DNA of 64,000 nucleotides from Candidatus Leptofilum proximum (lineage in GTDB: Bacteria; Chloroflexota; Anaerolineae; Promineifilales; Promineifilaceae), in NCBI GenBank assembly GCA_016710325.1, contig JADJXK010000001.1:620001-684000 (forward strand), given 5' to 3'. Below the pieces are notes generated by a model. That model ran no database searches, was not told the origin of the DNA, and worked only from the letters and a program-made list of their open reading frames with translations. Of this stretch, positions 6,878-15,961 are shown one piece after another. The translations under genes were made by a program, and so were the position numbers. Every line of letters starts with the position of its first letter. Positions within the stretch are counted from its first letter, which is position 1.

Positions 6878-9800
6878 ATGTACCAACAAAGCATCATTGT
6901 GCGCACCAAGCTCGTTCCGCCTCGCCCGCCGCAGCACACGCTGCCGCGCGAACGCCTCACGCAGCGACTGCTGGAAGCACAAAACCACCGGCTAACTATC
7001 GTGCAGGCAGGGACGGGCTACGGCAAGAGCACCGCTCTGGCCACGCTGGCCTCCAGCCAGCAAGAGGCGCTGCGCTTTGTCTGGTATCGGCTGGAAGCGG
7101 AAGATGGCGATGCCCAGCCTTTTTTGCTGCATCTGCTGCACGGCTTTGGCATCGCCCTGCCTAACCTGTCTGATGCCCCCCTGGCCGCGCTGGAAGCATG
7201 GGGACAACAGCGCCAGCAGCCTGGCTGGACGGCCGTTGTCGACAGCCTCATCAACGAACTGGCCAGGGAGCTGGAGCAGCCTACCTTTTTGGTGCTGGAT
7301 GACGTGCACCTGATCAACGAGAGCAGTGAACCAATCCGCATTTTGGACCGCCTCATTGGCCTGGCGCCGGATAACCTGCACGTTATTTTGTCCACCCGCT
7401 ACCCGCTGGCTCTGCCCTCGCTGGTCACCTGGCGGGTGAAGGGGCAGGTGCTGGAAATTGGCCAGGAGGAGCTCTCGTTTACCCCCGCTGAAATTGACGC
7501 CCTGTTTCGCGATTATTATGGCCATGCCCTGTCGCTGGAACAGGCCACGATGGTGATCAACCGCATCGAAGGCTGGCCGATTGCCCTGCACCTTATCTGG
7601 CAGCGGCTGCAGCGGGACGGCGGCGCGTCGCTGGCTCAGGCGCTGACGCAGCTCTCCGGCACAGCCAGCGATTTATTCCAGTTCCTGGCGCAGGAGGTGC
7701 TGAACCAGCAGCCGGAGGATATCCAGGCGTTTTTGCGGGACACGGCCGTTCTGCGCGAAATGACTACTCCCCTGTGCAACCAGCTGCGCCGCCGCCAGGA
7801 CAGCCAGCAGCTGCTGCGCTACCTGCTAGAAAAAGGGCTGTTTGTGGTCAACCTGGGCAACGGCTACGTGCGCTATCATCACTTGTTCCGTGACTTGCTG
7901 CTGGCCCAGCTCGCGCCGGAAGAAGCCCAAAGCCTGCACGAACAGGCCGCCACCATCTACCAGCAGCAGGGCGAAGACGAAGAAGCCATTTACCATCTGC
8001 TGGCAGCCGAGGCGTTTGAACGAACGGCCGTCCTGCTCACTACGCTGGGCCGCCGCCTGGTGCGGGTGGGTCGGTTGGATACGCTGGCGGGCTGGATCGG
8101 CCGTTTGCCGCCCGATATTTTGGCCCACTACCCCGCCCTGCTCGGCTACCTGGGCGACATTGCCCGGCTGCATTCCCGCTTCGATGAAGCACTGGGCTGG
8201 TACCAGCAGGCGGAACGGCGCAGCCGCGCCAGGGGGGAGCGCCGGGGCATTGGCCAGGCGCTGCGTGGGCAGGCCCGCGTTTATCTGGACACGGTAAACC
8301 CAACCAAAGGCGAAGAGCTGCTGCAAGAAGCGCTGCGCCTCTCCGACGGGCAGGAAGACCGGGAAAGCCAGGTACGGCTGCTGGAACTGCTGGCAGAAAA
8401 CCTGCTCAACCAGGGCCGTCTGCGCGAAGCAGAAAATTATCAGGCCCAGGCACGCAATCTGCGTGACCAGGGGCCAGAACCGGCCGAGCTGCCCGTCCGC
8501 ATGCTGCTGCGCACCGGCCGCCTGGCCGAAGCACGGGAAATTTTGGAAGCCCAGGCGCAGCAAGAGGAGCAGGCGCCCGTCTTGCGCCCGCGGGCCCATC
8601 GCGAAACTTTGCTGCTGCTGTCACTCATCCTGGCCTACCAGGGCGAAGCAGAAATGGCGCTGGCCACAGCCGTTGCTGGCATTCAACGCGGCCAGGAGCT
8701 AAATTCTGAGTTTATTACGGCCGTTGGCTACCTGCGCCAGGGTCACGCCTGGCTGCTGCACAAAAACGAGCCTGGCTACGAGCAGGCCCGCCAATCGTTC
8801 CAGCAAGGCGTCGTCCTCAGCGAACAGATGGACGTGCCCCGCCTGAAGGTGGAGGCCTTTTGGGGCCTGTGCCAGGCGCATGGCTTCCCCGGCGATCACA
8901 AAACGGCGCTAGACTATGCCCGAGAGGGTATTGCCCTGGCCCGGCTGTTCGGTGATGAATGGGTGGAGATGGGCATCCGCCTGACGATGGGCGCCACCTA
9001 CACGCTGCTGGGCCTGGTGCCCGAGGCTAACGAATGGCTGGCCCAGGCAGCCACCGGTTTCCGGGATTGCAGCGACCTTTTTGGCGAAACGGCCGCACGC
9101 CTCTGGCGCTGCCTGCTGTGGCATAAAACCGAAGACGACACCCGCCTCAAGCGTGACCTGGACGACCTGCTGCCGCTGATCAGCCGTCACCAATACGAAT
9201 TTCTTTTCCAGCGGCGCACCCTGCTGGGGCCGCCCGATCCGCGTGCCCTGGTGCCGCTGCTGCTCTTTGCCCGCGAGCAAAACATCCACACCGCCACCGC
9301 CGAAGCCATCCTGGCCCAGCTCGGACTGGCCCAGGTGGAGCTGCATCCCGGCTTCCAGCTGCGCATCCAAACGTTGGGGCCGTTTCGCATCTGGCAGGGC
9401 TGCGAGGAACTGCCCAGCCGGGCGTGGCGACGCAAGAAGGCGCGTCAGCTGCTCCAGCTGCTGGTCACCTATCGCGGCACGCTGCTGCACCGCGACCAGA
9501 TTGCCGAAATGCTCTGGCCGGAGCTGGACCCTGAGGGCGCGGTGCGCGACTTTAAGATTGCCTTCAGCGCCATGTGCTCGGTGCTGGAGCCGGACCGCAA
9601 GCGCAATGCGCCGTCGGCGTTTGTGGTGCGCGACGGCAGCCGCTACGGCCTCCGCGATGAGGCGGACATCTGGCTGGACGCGGCCGAATTTGAGCGGCTG
9701 ATTGACCGGGGAGATCATCTTTACCAGAAGGATGGGGCAAGGGCGGCAGGGGTGTATGAAACGGCCGTATCCCTCTACGAAGGCAACTACCTGCAAGCCT

Positions 9801-10111
9801 ACCCCTACGAAACCTGGTCCCATGAAGAGCGCGAACGGCTGCGTGCCCGCTTTTTGCATGCCGCCGACCGGCTGGCCCAATGGCTGGCCGAACAGGCGGC
9901 GTGGGAACAAGTTGTTACCCTCAGCCAGACGATTTTGCAGCAGGACGACTGTTGGGAAAACGCTTACCGGCTGTTGATGCTGGCCCACATTCGGCTGGGC
10001 AACCGGGTCCAGGCGCTGCGCACCTATCAGCGGTGTGAAACCATCCTGCAAGCCGGGCTGGGGGTGAACCCCGCGCCAGCCACCGTGCAGCTTTACGAAT
10101 CAATTCGATAA
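6878..10111 (+). CDS. MalT-like STAND ATPase with TPR domain and C-terminal SARP/BTAD transcriptional activator domain
   Basis: A 1077-residue regulator. The N-terminus RTKLVPPRPPQHTLPRERL leads to the Walker A GTGYGKST, and LVLDDVHLI is the Walker B, as in MalT/LuxR-type STAND proteins. Residues ~370-800 are TPR-like helical repeats. The C-terminus (from about residue 830) is an OmpR/SARP-type winged helix (TLGPFRIWQG...RRKKARQLLQLL) followed by the BTAD helical domain (EAGLGVNPAPATVQLYE-like end). Placing the SARP DNA-binding domain at the C-terminus instead of LuxR is a known arrangement. ATG 6878 is preferred to the TTG at 6842 and ATG 6869 because the promoter overlaps them. Target genes are unknown; the divergent regulator and the downstream desulfhydrase are neighbours. 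Confidence 0.88.
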   Translation: MYQQSIIVRTKLVPPRPPQHTLPRERLTQRLLEAQNHRLTIVQAGTGYGKSTALATLASSQQEALRFVWYRLEAEDGDAQPFLLHLLHGFGIALPNLSDAPLAALEAWGQQRQQPGWTAVVDSLINELARELEQPTFLVLDDVHLINESSEPIRILDRLIGLAPDNLHVILSTRYPLALPSLVTWRVKGQVLEIGQEELSFTPAEIDALFRDYYGHALSLEQATMVINRIEGWPIALHLIWQRLQRDGGASLAQALTQLSGTASDLFQFLAQEVLNQQPEDIQAFLRDTAVLREMTTPLCNQLRRRQDSQQLLRYLLEKGLFVVNLGNGYVRYHHLFRDLLLAQLAPEEAQSLHEQAATIYQQQGEDEEAIYHLLAAEAFERTAVLLTTLGRRLVRVGRLDTLAGWIGRLPPDILAHYPALLGYLGDIARLHSRFDEALGWYQQAERRSRARGERRGIGQALRGQARVYLDTVNPTKGEELLQEALRLSDGQEDRESQVRLLELLAENLLNQGRLREAENYQAQARNLRDQGPEPAELPVRMLLRTGRLAEAREILEAQAQQEEQAPVLRPRAHRETLLLLSLILAYQGEAEMALATAVAGIQRGQELNSEFITAVGYLRQGHAWLLHKNEPGYEQARQSFQQGVVLSEQMDVPRLKVEAFWGLCQAHGFPGDHKTALDYAREGIALARLFGDEWVEMGIRLTMGATYTLLGLVPEANEWLAQAATGFRDCSDLFGETAARLWRCLLWHKTEDDTRLKRDLDDLLPLISRHQYEFLFQRRTLLGPPDPRALVPLLLFAREQNIHTATAEAILAQLGLAQVELHPGFQLRIQTLGPFRIWQGCEELPSRAWRRKKARQLLQLLVTYRGTLLHRDQIAEMLWPELDPEGAVRDFKIAFSAMCSVLEPDRKRNAPSAFVVRDGSRYGLRDEADIWLDAAEFERLIDRGDHLYQKDGARAAGVYETAVSLYEGNYLQAYPYETWSHEERERLRARFLHAADRLAQWLAEQAAWEQVVTLSQTILQQDDCWENAYRLLMLAHIRLGNRVQALRTYQRCETILQAGLGVNPAPATVQLYESIR

Positions 10112-10133
10112 CTTTCCCCCCTAACGGTATAAT
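10104..10133 (+). promoter_or_regulatory. Promoter with TATAAT 8 nt before the start codon (leaderless)
   Basis: TATAAT at 10128-10133 with a weak TTCGAT at about 10104. Seven nucleotides separate the box from ATG 10141, so transcription should start at the start codon. Confidence 0.55.
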
Positions 10134-10140
10134 TTCCGCC

Positions 10141-11121
10141 ATGAATGTGAAATTCCCTGAAAGAAAGCCCCTTGCCCATCTGCCCACGCCTCTGGAAAAA
10201 CTGGAACGCCTCAGCCGACACCTGGGCGGGCCTGATATTTACATCAAACGCGACGATCAGACGGGGCTGGCAACTGGCGGCAACAAAACCCGCAAGCTGG
10301 AATTCCTGGTAGCCGATGCGCTGGCGCAGGGCTGCGACCATCTGGTTACCACGGGCGCACCGCAAAGCAATCACTGCCGGCAAACGGCCGCTGCCGCCGC
10401 ACATTTTGGGCTGGGCTGCAGCCTGGTTTTGCGGGGCAACGCACCATCTCAGCTGCAGGGTAATTTGCTGCTAGACAAGCTGCTGGGGGCACATCTTTAC
10501 TGGACCGGTGACAATCTCCGCCACGAGGTGATGGCCGAAGTGGCCAACGAGCAGCGGGTGATGGGGCACAAGCCGTACCTCATTCCCTTGGGCGGCTCCA
10601 ACGTAATGGGAGCCACCAGCTACGTCCTGGCGATGCAGGAGCTGATGGAACAACTCACGGCCGCCAGCATCAACATCGACTTCATTGTCTTTGCCAGCAG
10701 CAGCGGCGGCACCCAGGCGGGCATCGTGCTGGGGGCAGAGGTCTACGGCTTTCGTGGGCAGGTGCTGGGCATCAGCGTGGATCATCCCGCCGAGGATTTG
10801 CAGATACAGGTATCGGCGCTGGCCACGGCCACCGCGACGCACCTGGGCATCAGCAACGTGTCCATCGCCAACCGGGTGGAGGTAAACGACGACTACCTGG
10901 GCGATGGCTACGCGATGGTGGGCGAGACGGAGCGGGAAGCGATTCAGATGGTAGCCCAGCTGGAGGGCATTTTGCTCGATCCGGTGTACACCGGGCGAGC
11001 CATGGGCGGCCTGATTGACCTCATTCGCTGGGGTGCCTTTACGCGGGGGCAAAGTGTGCTCTTCTGGCACACTGGCGGTGCGGCAGCCCTTCCCGCGTTT
11101 GTGGACAAGCTGCTGCCTTAG
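10141..11121 (+). CDS. D-cysteine desulfhydrase / ACC-deaminase family PLP enzyme
   Basis: 326 residues of the fold-type II PLP family. PTPLEKLERLSRHLGG at the N-terminus, GGNKTRKLEF with the PLP-binding Lys, a TTGAPQSNHCRQTA substrate loop and a SSGGTQAG phosphate-binding Gly-rich loop are all present. Family members cleave D-cysteine to pyruvate, H2S and ammonia, or deaminate 1-aminocyclopropane-1-carboxylate or sulfolactate-type substrates; D-cysteine desulfhydrase is the best guess from the opening sequence. Cytosolic. It begins 30 nt after the giant regulator and has its own promoter. Confidence 0.85.
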   Translation: MNVKFPERKPLAHLPTPLEKLERLSRHLGGPDIYIKRDDQTGLATGGNKTRKLEFLVADALAQGCDHLVTTGAPQSNHCRQTAAAAAHFGLGCSLVLRGNAPSQLQGNLLLDKLLGAHLYWTGDNLRHEVMAEVANEQRVMGHKPYLIPLGGSNVMGATSYVLAMQELMEQLTAASINIDFIVFASSSGGTQAGIVLGAEVYGFRGQVLGISVDHPAEDLQIQVSALATATATHLGISNVSIANRVEVNDDYLGDGYAMVGETEREAIQMVAQLEGILLDPVYTGRAMGGLIDLIRWGAFTRGQSVLFWHTGGAAALPAFVDKLLP

Positions 11122-11140
11122 CAAGGCTTCAATAAACCCA

Positions 11141-11623
11141 ATGGGATGGCAATCATTTGTAAGCGAACATTTGGTATTTGTTCTGGCAATCGTATCATTG
11201 GGCTGGACTTTTTGTGTTTTCTCCAAAGTTTACAGTTTCAAACGGCAGACAACGCTTCAAAAAGCCATCAGCAAACCACAACTCCGACAGTTACGCCTCT
11301 TCTTATTGAAAGGGACATTATTCACCTTTGCCGTAATCTTCTTAGCTTTTTTGCTCCCGACCATGCTTCTTGCTGGAGAAGATATTCAGGACGCGGCTTT
11401 TTTTTCTCTCTTTTGTCTCATCCCGATGATTCTGTTTTCACTTGGTTACGTGCAAAGTGAAATCCTGTTTTTCCGCCTTTATCGCTATCCGTTTACTGAA
11501 CAAATGAACGTGCCAATACCGCCAGTGCCCAAATCACCACCCTGGGCAGACAAAAGCTTTGAGGATTTGTCTGTAGAGTTGGAGCAAGCGTTAGAGAAGT
11601 TGGCAGAAAGAGAGGGCAATTAG
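11141..11623 (+). CDS. Small membrane protein of unknown function
   Basis: 160 residues with three clear hydrophobic helices (VLAIVSLGWTFCVF, TLFTFAVIFLAFLLPTMLL, FFSLFCLIPMILFSLGYV) and a charged C-terminal tail (DLSVELEQALEKLAEREGN). The start at 11141 follows the previous stop by 19 nt; the upstream extension in this frame overlaps the desulfhydrase and is not coding. The sequence is AT-richer than its neighbours and lacks the ACGGCCGT palindrome, which may mean recent acquisition. No recognisable family. Confidence 0.6.
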   Translation: MGWQSFVSEHLVFVLAIVSLGWTFCVFSKVYSFKRQTTLQKAISKPQLRQLRLFLLKGTLFTFAVIFLAFLLPTMLLAGEDIQDAAFFSLFCLIPMILFSLGYVQSEILFFRLYRYPFTEQMNVPIPPVPKSPPWADKSFEDLSVELEQALEKLAEREGN

Positions 11624-11732
11624 TTTGTGCGGTGTTCGACTTTGGCTTCGGCAACGGCCGTTTCTCATTCTTTACTTTCCATCAAAACCCATACCTGATT
11701 TGTGTGTCTAGGGTGTAAGGAGAAATCAATAG

Positions 11733-12719
11733 ATGACGACTAATCTCCCCAAACGACAAGTCTCTGAACCAAATCAATCAATTATCGACTGGCTGCTGGA
11801 CGCGGATCCGGCCATTCGCTGGCAGGTGATGCGAGATCTGTCTGGTGCGCCCCTGGAGCTGGTCGCGGCGGAGCGGGCGCGGGTGGCCACCGAAGGTTGG
11901 GGAGCGGAACTGCTGGCGCTTCAGGGGGAGGACGGCCGTTGGGCCAACGCTGCCTGGAACCGGGGCTGGAACTCCACGATGCACGCGCTGATGCTGCTGC
12001 GCGACTTTGGTCTCGATCCGGCCAGCGAGCCATCACAGCGGGCGCTGGGGCTAGTGCGTGAGAAGGTCACCTGGAAAGGCAGCGGGCCGCCGGAGTGTGA
12101 AAACAATCCCTTCTTCGCTGGTGAGATTGAACCGTGCATCAACGGCCAGGTGGGCGCTGCCGGGGCGTACTTCGGTCAAGACGTGCGCGGCATCGTGGCC
12201 CGGCTGCTGGGCGAGCAGCTGGATGATGGAGGCTGGAACTGTGAGGCCGAGAACGGCTCGACGCGCTCGTCGTTTAACACGACGATCTGCGTGCTGGAAG
12301 CCCTATTTGAGCATGAACTAAGCGCAGGAAGCCGTCCAGAGGTCACCGCAGCGCGCCAGCGCGGGCAGGAGTACCTTTTGGAGCGCCACCTCTTCCGCCG
12401 AAAATCCACTGGCGAGGTCATCGCGCGGGATCGCAAGGGCAATGCCACGTGGACAGAGTTTGCCTTCCCCACCTGGTGGCACTACGATGTGCTGCGCGGG
12501 CTGGACTACCTGCGCCGTGCGAGGGCTGCCCCCGACGAACGCTTGGCCGAGGCGATTGATCTGGTTTTGTCGAAGCGGGATAGTGACGGCCGTTGGCCCC
12601 TGGAAGTCCGCTACCCTGGCGAGATGCCGGTGGAAATTGATGAGGGTGTAGGCCAGCCGAGCCGATGGATTACGCTGCGCGCCTTACGTGTTTTGGCCTG
12701 GTACTCAGCAGGAAACTAA
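11733..12719 (+). CDS. Squalene-cyclase/prenyltransferase-fold (alpha/alpha toroid) protein
   Basis: 328 residues with repeated helical units carrying QGEDGRW and LDDGGWNCE (QW-like motifs) and RDSDGRWPLE. These are signatures of the squalene-hopene cyclase/prenyltransferase toroid. It lacks the DxDD catalytic acid motif of true cyclases, so it is unlikely to cyclise squalene; proteins of this type with unknown function are common in Chloroflexota and Firmicutes. Notable conserved-looking residues are the GPPECENNPFF and SSFNTTICVLEALFE segments. Followed after 5 nt by a GNAT gene, so they are probably co-transcribed. Confidence 0.7.
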   Translation: MTTNLPKRQVSEPNQSIIDWLLDADPAIRWQVMRDLSGAPLELVAAERARVATEGWGAELLALQGEDGRWANAAWNRGWNSTMHALMLLRDFGLDPASEPSQRALGLVREKVTWKGSGPPECENNPFFAGEIEPCINGQVGAAGAYFGQDVRGIVARLLGEQLDDGGWNCEAENGSTRSSFNTTICVLEALFEHELSAGSRPEVTAARQRGQEYLLERHLFRRKSTGEVIARDRKGNATWTEFAFPTWWHYDVLRGLDYLRRARAAPDERLAEAIDLVLSKRDSDGRWPLEVRYPGEMPVEIDEGVGQPSRWITLRALRVLAWYSAGN

Positions 12720-12724
12720 CGCCG

Positions 12725-13651
12725 ATGCCGCTGGAAAAAAAGATGTTTCAGTTACGCCCGGCAACCTTCCCGGACCTGGACGCCATTTACACTCTCGTCG
12801 CCCAGCAGAATACGGCCGATTTTGGCAGCGCGCTGCTTTCGCTGGAGGAGCTGCGCCAGCGCTGGCACGCGCCTGATTTTTCTCTGGCTAAACAAACCCA
12901 GGTTGCCATTTCTGCCGCGGATCAGATTGTAGCGTATGCAGAGTTACGGCCGTATCACCCCACCGAACTTTCTCTCCGACTCTACCTCCCCCCAACGCCG
13001 TTTGCCCCCGAACTCGGCCAGCGCCTCTTGGCGGCGTTCGAGGCTGACCTGGAGCCTGGCACCGAGTTGATGACCCAGGTGAGCGGCAAAAATATACAAA
13101 ACCAACAAATTTTTGCGGCAGCCGGATTTAAACGTGGTTTGACGTTTCTCATGATGGAAATTGAGTTGACAGAGGCACCCCCGGCGCCGGTTTGGCCAGA
13201 GGGGATTGGGGTACGGCCGTTTATCCCCAACCACGACGAGCAAGCCACCTACGCCACCGACGAAGCCGCCTCGCTGGACAAAGGGTATTCCAATCCATTG
13301 TCCTTCGACGCCTGGGCCAAACGCATGAGCCTGCACACGGACCCATTTGATTCCACCCTGTGGTTTTTGGCCTGCCACCAAGCGGAAGTGGTGGGGGTGG
13401 CGCTCAACTTTTTTTTGCCAGACGACAACTGTGGGGTAATCGATCATTTAGGCGTGCGGCGCGAATGGCGCGGCCGGGGCATTGGATTGGCGCTGCTGCA
13501 GCATTCATTTGCCGCCTTTTTCGCCAGAGGCGTCACCAACATCAAGCTCAACGTGGATTCAGGCAGCCTCACCAACGCGCCGCGGCTCTATGAAAAAGCG
13601 GGGATGCAAACGGTACAGACGTATCACATTTACAGCAAAACGATTATTTGA
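12725..13651 (+). CDS. Tandem GNAT-domain acetyltransferase
   Basis: 308 residues with two GNAT folds. The N-terminal copy (FQLRPATFPDLDAIYTLV) is degenerate. The C-terminal copy carries an acetyl-CoA-binding motif A (GVIDHLGVRREWRGRGIGLALLQHSF) and a motif B end (LTNAPRLYEKAGMQTVQTYHIYSK). The double arrangement resembles mycothiol-synthase-like enzymes, but the substrate is not evident. ATG 12725 was chosen because it follows the previous stop by 5 nt; ATG 12743 is an alternative. Confidence 0.85.
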   Translation: MPLEKKMFQLRPATFPDLDAIYTLVAQQNTADFGSALLSLEELRQRWHAPDFSLAKQTQVAISAADQIVAYAELRPYHPTELSLRLYLPPTPFAPELGQRLLAAFEADLEPGTELMTQVSGKNIQNQQIFAAAGFKRGLTFLMMEIELTEAPPAPVWPEGIGVRPFIPNHDEQATYATDEAASLDKGYSNPLSFDAWAKRMSLHTDPFDSTLWFLACHQAEVVGVALNFFLPDDNCGVIDHLGVRREWRGRGIGLALLQHSFAAFFARGVTNIKLNVDSGSLTNAPRLYEKAGMQTVQTYHIYSKTII

Positions 13652-13700
13652 CGTTAGTCGTAGCATTCAGCAGTAGTTTCAAAACAGCCTATATTCTCTA

Positions 13701-13846
13701 GTTGTCATTCCGAGGTCTTCCGAAGAATCCCTCTAAAACTACTTGGCAAGCGACTTCCGCCGAAGAACAGACCAGTACAATTGAAGGGCTCCAGGGATGC
13801 TTCACTTCGTTCAGCATGACAAGAGGGAGGTCATGAGTTTACCGGG
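13701..13846. repeat. Dispersed repeat, GTCATTCCGAG / CGTTCAGCATGAC type
   Basis: Begins TTGTCATTCCGAGGTCTTCC and ends with the complementary CTTCACTTCGTTCAGCATGACAA, with GAAGAATCCCT and AGGGATGCTTC nested inside. A second copy lies at 31293-31384 and a partial copy at 34256-34312. This repeat type is seen in many bacterial genomes and has no known gene. Confidence 0.7.
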
Positions 13847-13861
13847 TGTATGTTTGAATTT

Positions 13862-15961
13862 CTAGTCTGAAACGGTGATTGTAGCTAGTAGGTACGCATC
13901 CGTTTCACCGTCTGGCGTGGTGATGGGCAGGCGGTTGGCGGGGTTGGCCAAATCGTACAGGCCGAGCTGGAGGCGGTAGCTGCCGGGCGGCAAACCGCTG
14001 GGGAGGAGCAGGCCGTGGTTGTCCACGATAATCTCACCGGGCGGCCAGGTGGTGGTGAGGGCCAGGCCGCCGCCCGGTTCACTGTCGCGCTGGCTGACCA
14101 GGTTGCCGTTTTCGTCCAACAGGTGCAGGAACACTTTGTAGCGATTTTGCAGCGGGTCGGCCGTTTCCCAAAACAGCGTCACTTCCACAATATCACCTGG
14201 CTGGCGAGTTGTCTCCCCCAAAGTGTAGCCTTTCAAAATAATCGCTTCACCAAAGCGCAGGTTAACGGCCGTTTCCATCGCAGCGGCTGGTGCAGAAGGC
14301 ACGGCATAAGTCACAAAGCGCACGTCGCCGTACCACTCATCCGTGGCTTTAAAAGCATGGGCATCCAGCCAGCGCTCAATCAGCCGCTCCGGATCGCGCT
14401 GCGCCTCACCCCAGAAGATGGCGTAAATGCGGTCATGTTCAGCGGCAATCTGGCTCAGGGTGGCGTCGATTTCGTCGGGATTGGGGCGGCTACGCCCTTC
14501 CGGCAGCGGGTAGACGCGGCCGTCGTCGGGGAAGTAGTAGGTGAACGCTTCCCACTGGTTGGCCGCGTTCAAAATGACGCCCGCGTTGGGATGATCTTCG
14601 GCCAGAATACGCCGGGCCATGGCGCGATAATCGGCGCGGGCGTAGGCGGGATCGCCAACCATGTTTTGCAGCGATTGGACCATGCCCCAGGCCAACACCA
14701 GCAGGAAAACGGCCGCTAACAATTGCATGCTGCGCTGGTTGGTCCCGGTCACCGCACTGCTCAACCAAATCAGCCAAAAGGGCACAGCGACCATCAAAAA
14801 TTTGTGATATTCGGACCCCGTGGTGCCGGTAGCAAACATCATGACGAGGGGGATGAGCACGCCCAAAATTGGCAAGATGAGTTTGGTACGGCCGTACACC
14901 AACCCAATCGCCAGCAAACCAGCTGCTAACCACAGCAAACCAACCTGTGTTTTTATTGTTGCCCCAAAGGTGAGGAAGTGGGAAACGGCCGTGACAAACT
15001 CCCATATCCCCGGTCGGCTAACCGGATCGCTGCCAAGCTGGACCAGAAAAGTGGGCAGCCAGGGGGCGTAGAGGAGGAGGGTGGCGAGCATGAGGAGAAG
15101 CCAATTTTTAATAGTTAATAGTAAATGGTTAATGATAAATGGCGAATTGTGAATGGTGAGATTGTGGGCGACCATGGGTCGCTTGTGAATTGTGAAGTTG
15201 GTACGGTAAGCCTGGACGACTTTGGTGAGAATGAATAGATTGTGGGCAAGGAGAACGGCGGGGAAAAAGTAGTGAGTGTACAAGCCAGCGGCGGCACACA
15301 GCACATACGCCCCACCCCACAACCAGCTCCGTTTACCGTTCACCGATAACCGATTACCGACCACCGACAACCAATACAGCAGCAATACCGTCGTCAGCAC
15401 AGCCCATAAGCCAAGCAGGGCATACATCCGCGTTTCCTGGCTGTAATAAACCATCCCCGGATTGATGGCCGCCAACGCTGCGGCAATTAATCCCAATCTC
15501 TGTGCCCCTCTGTGCCTCCTCTGTGTAACTCTGTGTTCCGCTTTTTCCTGTTGCGGAGGCGGCCGTTTCGACACGCTCAACGCCTTCCCCAGCACAAACG
15601 TCAACGGCACCAGCAACAACCCGGCAAACACAGACAGCGAGCGCAGGCCAAACTCAGTGTCGCCTGCCAGCTGGCGCCACTGGTTCAGCAGCAAGTAGTA
15701 CAGCGGCGGATGAATATCGCTGGCCGTGCCCTCGATGATGAGCGGGATGGCGCGCTCGCTGAGCCGGGCGCTGTTGCCCTCGTCGTTCCAAAATGACTGT
15801 ACCTCCAGGTTGTGCACCCGCAGGCCAAACGCCAGCAGCAACACTGCCAACAGCAGCCATTTTTGGTGAACCGCAAAGGACGCAGAGAACGCAAAGGTTT
15901 TTTTGTTTTTCTTTGCGACCTTCGCGTTCTTTGCGGTTAATTTTTCAGGCGTCTGCATCAT
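13862..15961 (-). CDS. Membrane glycosyltransferase of the PMT/ArnT (GT39/GT83-like) superfamily with in-frame repeat insertions
   Basis: 699 residues, about ten membrane helices and a C-terminal extracytoplasmic beta domain (from ~570). The first loop has FWNDEGNSARLSE, holding the catalytic acidic pair of polyprenyl-phosphate-sugar transferases, and DIHPPLYYLLL follows. It should move a sugar from a polyprenyl phosphate onto an extracellular acceptor. Four stretches are built of dispersed repeat words: AKNAKVAKKNKKTFAFSASF at the N-terminus, EHRVTQRRHRGAQRLG near 150, SVVGNRLSVNGKRSW near 200 and a TIHKRPMVAHNLTIHNS stretch near 260. All lie in loops. It overlaps the upstream glycosidase-like gene by 17 nt, so they are translationally coupled. 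Confidence 0.85.
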   Translation of the reverse strand: MMQTPEKLTAKNAKVAKKNKKTFAFSASFAVHQKWLLLAVLLLAFGLRVHNLEVQSFWNDEGNSARLSERAIPLIIEGTASDIHPPLYYLLLNQWRQLAGDTEFGLRSLSVFAGLLLVPLTFVLGKALSVSKRPPPQQEKAEHRVTQRRHRGAQRLGLIAAALAAINPGMVYYSQETRMYALLGLWAVLTTVLLLYWLSVVGNRLSVNGKRSWLWGGAYVLCAAAGLYTHYFFPAVLLAHNLFILTKVVQAYRTNFTIHKRPMVAHNLTIHNSPFIINHLLLTIKNWLLLMLATLLLYAPWLPTFLVQLGSDPVSRPGIWEFVTAVSHFLTFGATIKTQVGLLWLAAGLLAIGLVYGRTKLILPILGVLIPLVMMFATGTTGSEYHKFLMVAVPFWLIWLSSAVTGTNQRSMQLLAAVFLLVLAWGMVQSLQNMVGDPAYARADYRAMARRILAEDHPNAGVILNAANQWEAFTYYFPDDGRVYPLPEGRSRPNPDEIDATLSQIAAEHDRIYAIFWGEAQRDPERLIERWLDAHAFKATDEWYGDVRFVTYAVPSAPAAAMETAVNLRFGEAIILKGYTLGETTRQPGDIVEVTLFWETADPLQNRYKVFLHLLDENGNLVSQRDSEPGGGLALTTTWPPGEIIVDNHGLLLPSGLPPGSYRLQLGLYDLANPANRLPITTPDGETDAYLLATITVSD
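15115..15210 (-). repeat. TTCACAATTCGCC / TTAATAGTTAATAG word repeat inside the first glycosyltransferase gene
   Basis: AT-rich words (GTTAATAGTAAATGG, GGCGAATTGTGAATGG, GTGAATTGTGAAG) interrupt the GC-rich gene without breaking its frame. It is flanked by membrane-helix sequence on both sides. Confidence 0.7.
15329..15372 (-). repeat. ACCGATTACCG word repeat inside the first glycosyltransferase gene
   Basis: The words CCGTTTACCGTTCACCGATAACC are nearly those of the intergenic repeat at 6750-6835 and are kept in frame. Confidence 0.7.
15497..15540 (-). repeat. CACAGAGG-type word repeat inside the first glycosyltransferase gene
   Basis: On the minus strand it reads as the same words as 44053-44100 and is in the same reading frame, coding the same EHRVTQRRHRGAQR peptide. 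Confidence 0.85.
15865..15945 (-). repeat. GCAAAGGACGCAGAG word repeat at the glycosyltransferase N-terminus
   Basis: ACCGCAAAGGACGCAGAG opposes CGCGTTCTTTGCGGT, an imperfect hairpin within the first codons, giving the AKNAKVAKKNKK and TFAFSASFAV peptides. The gene's upstream overlap begins at its end. Confidence 0.75.

Noticed and set aside
8909..10051. 380-codon open frame antisense to the MalT/SARP regulator
   Set aside because: Shadow of a GC-rich gene on the other strand with clear domains.
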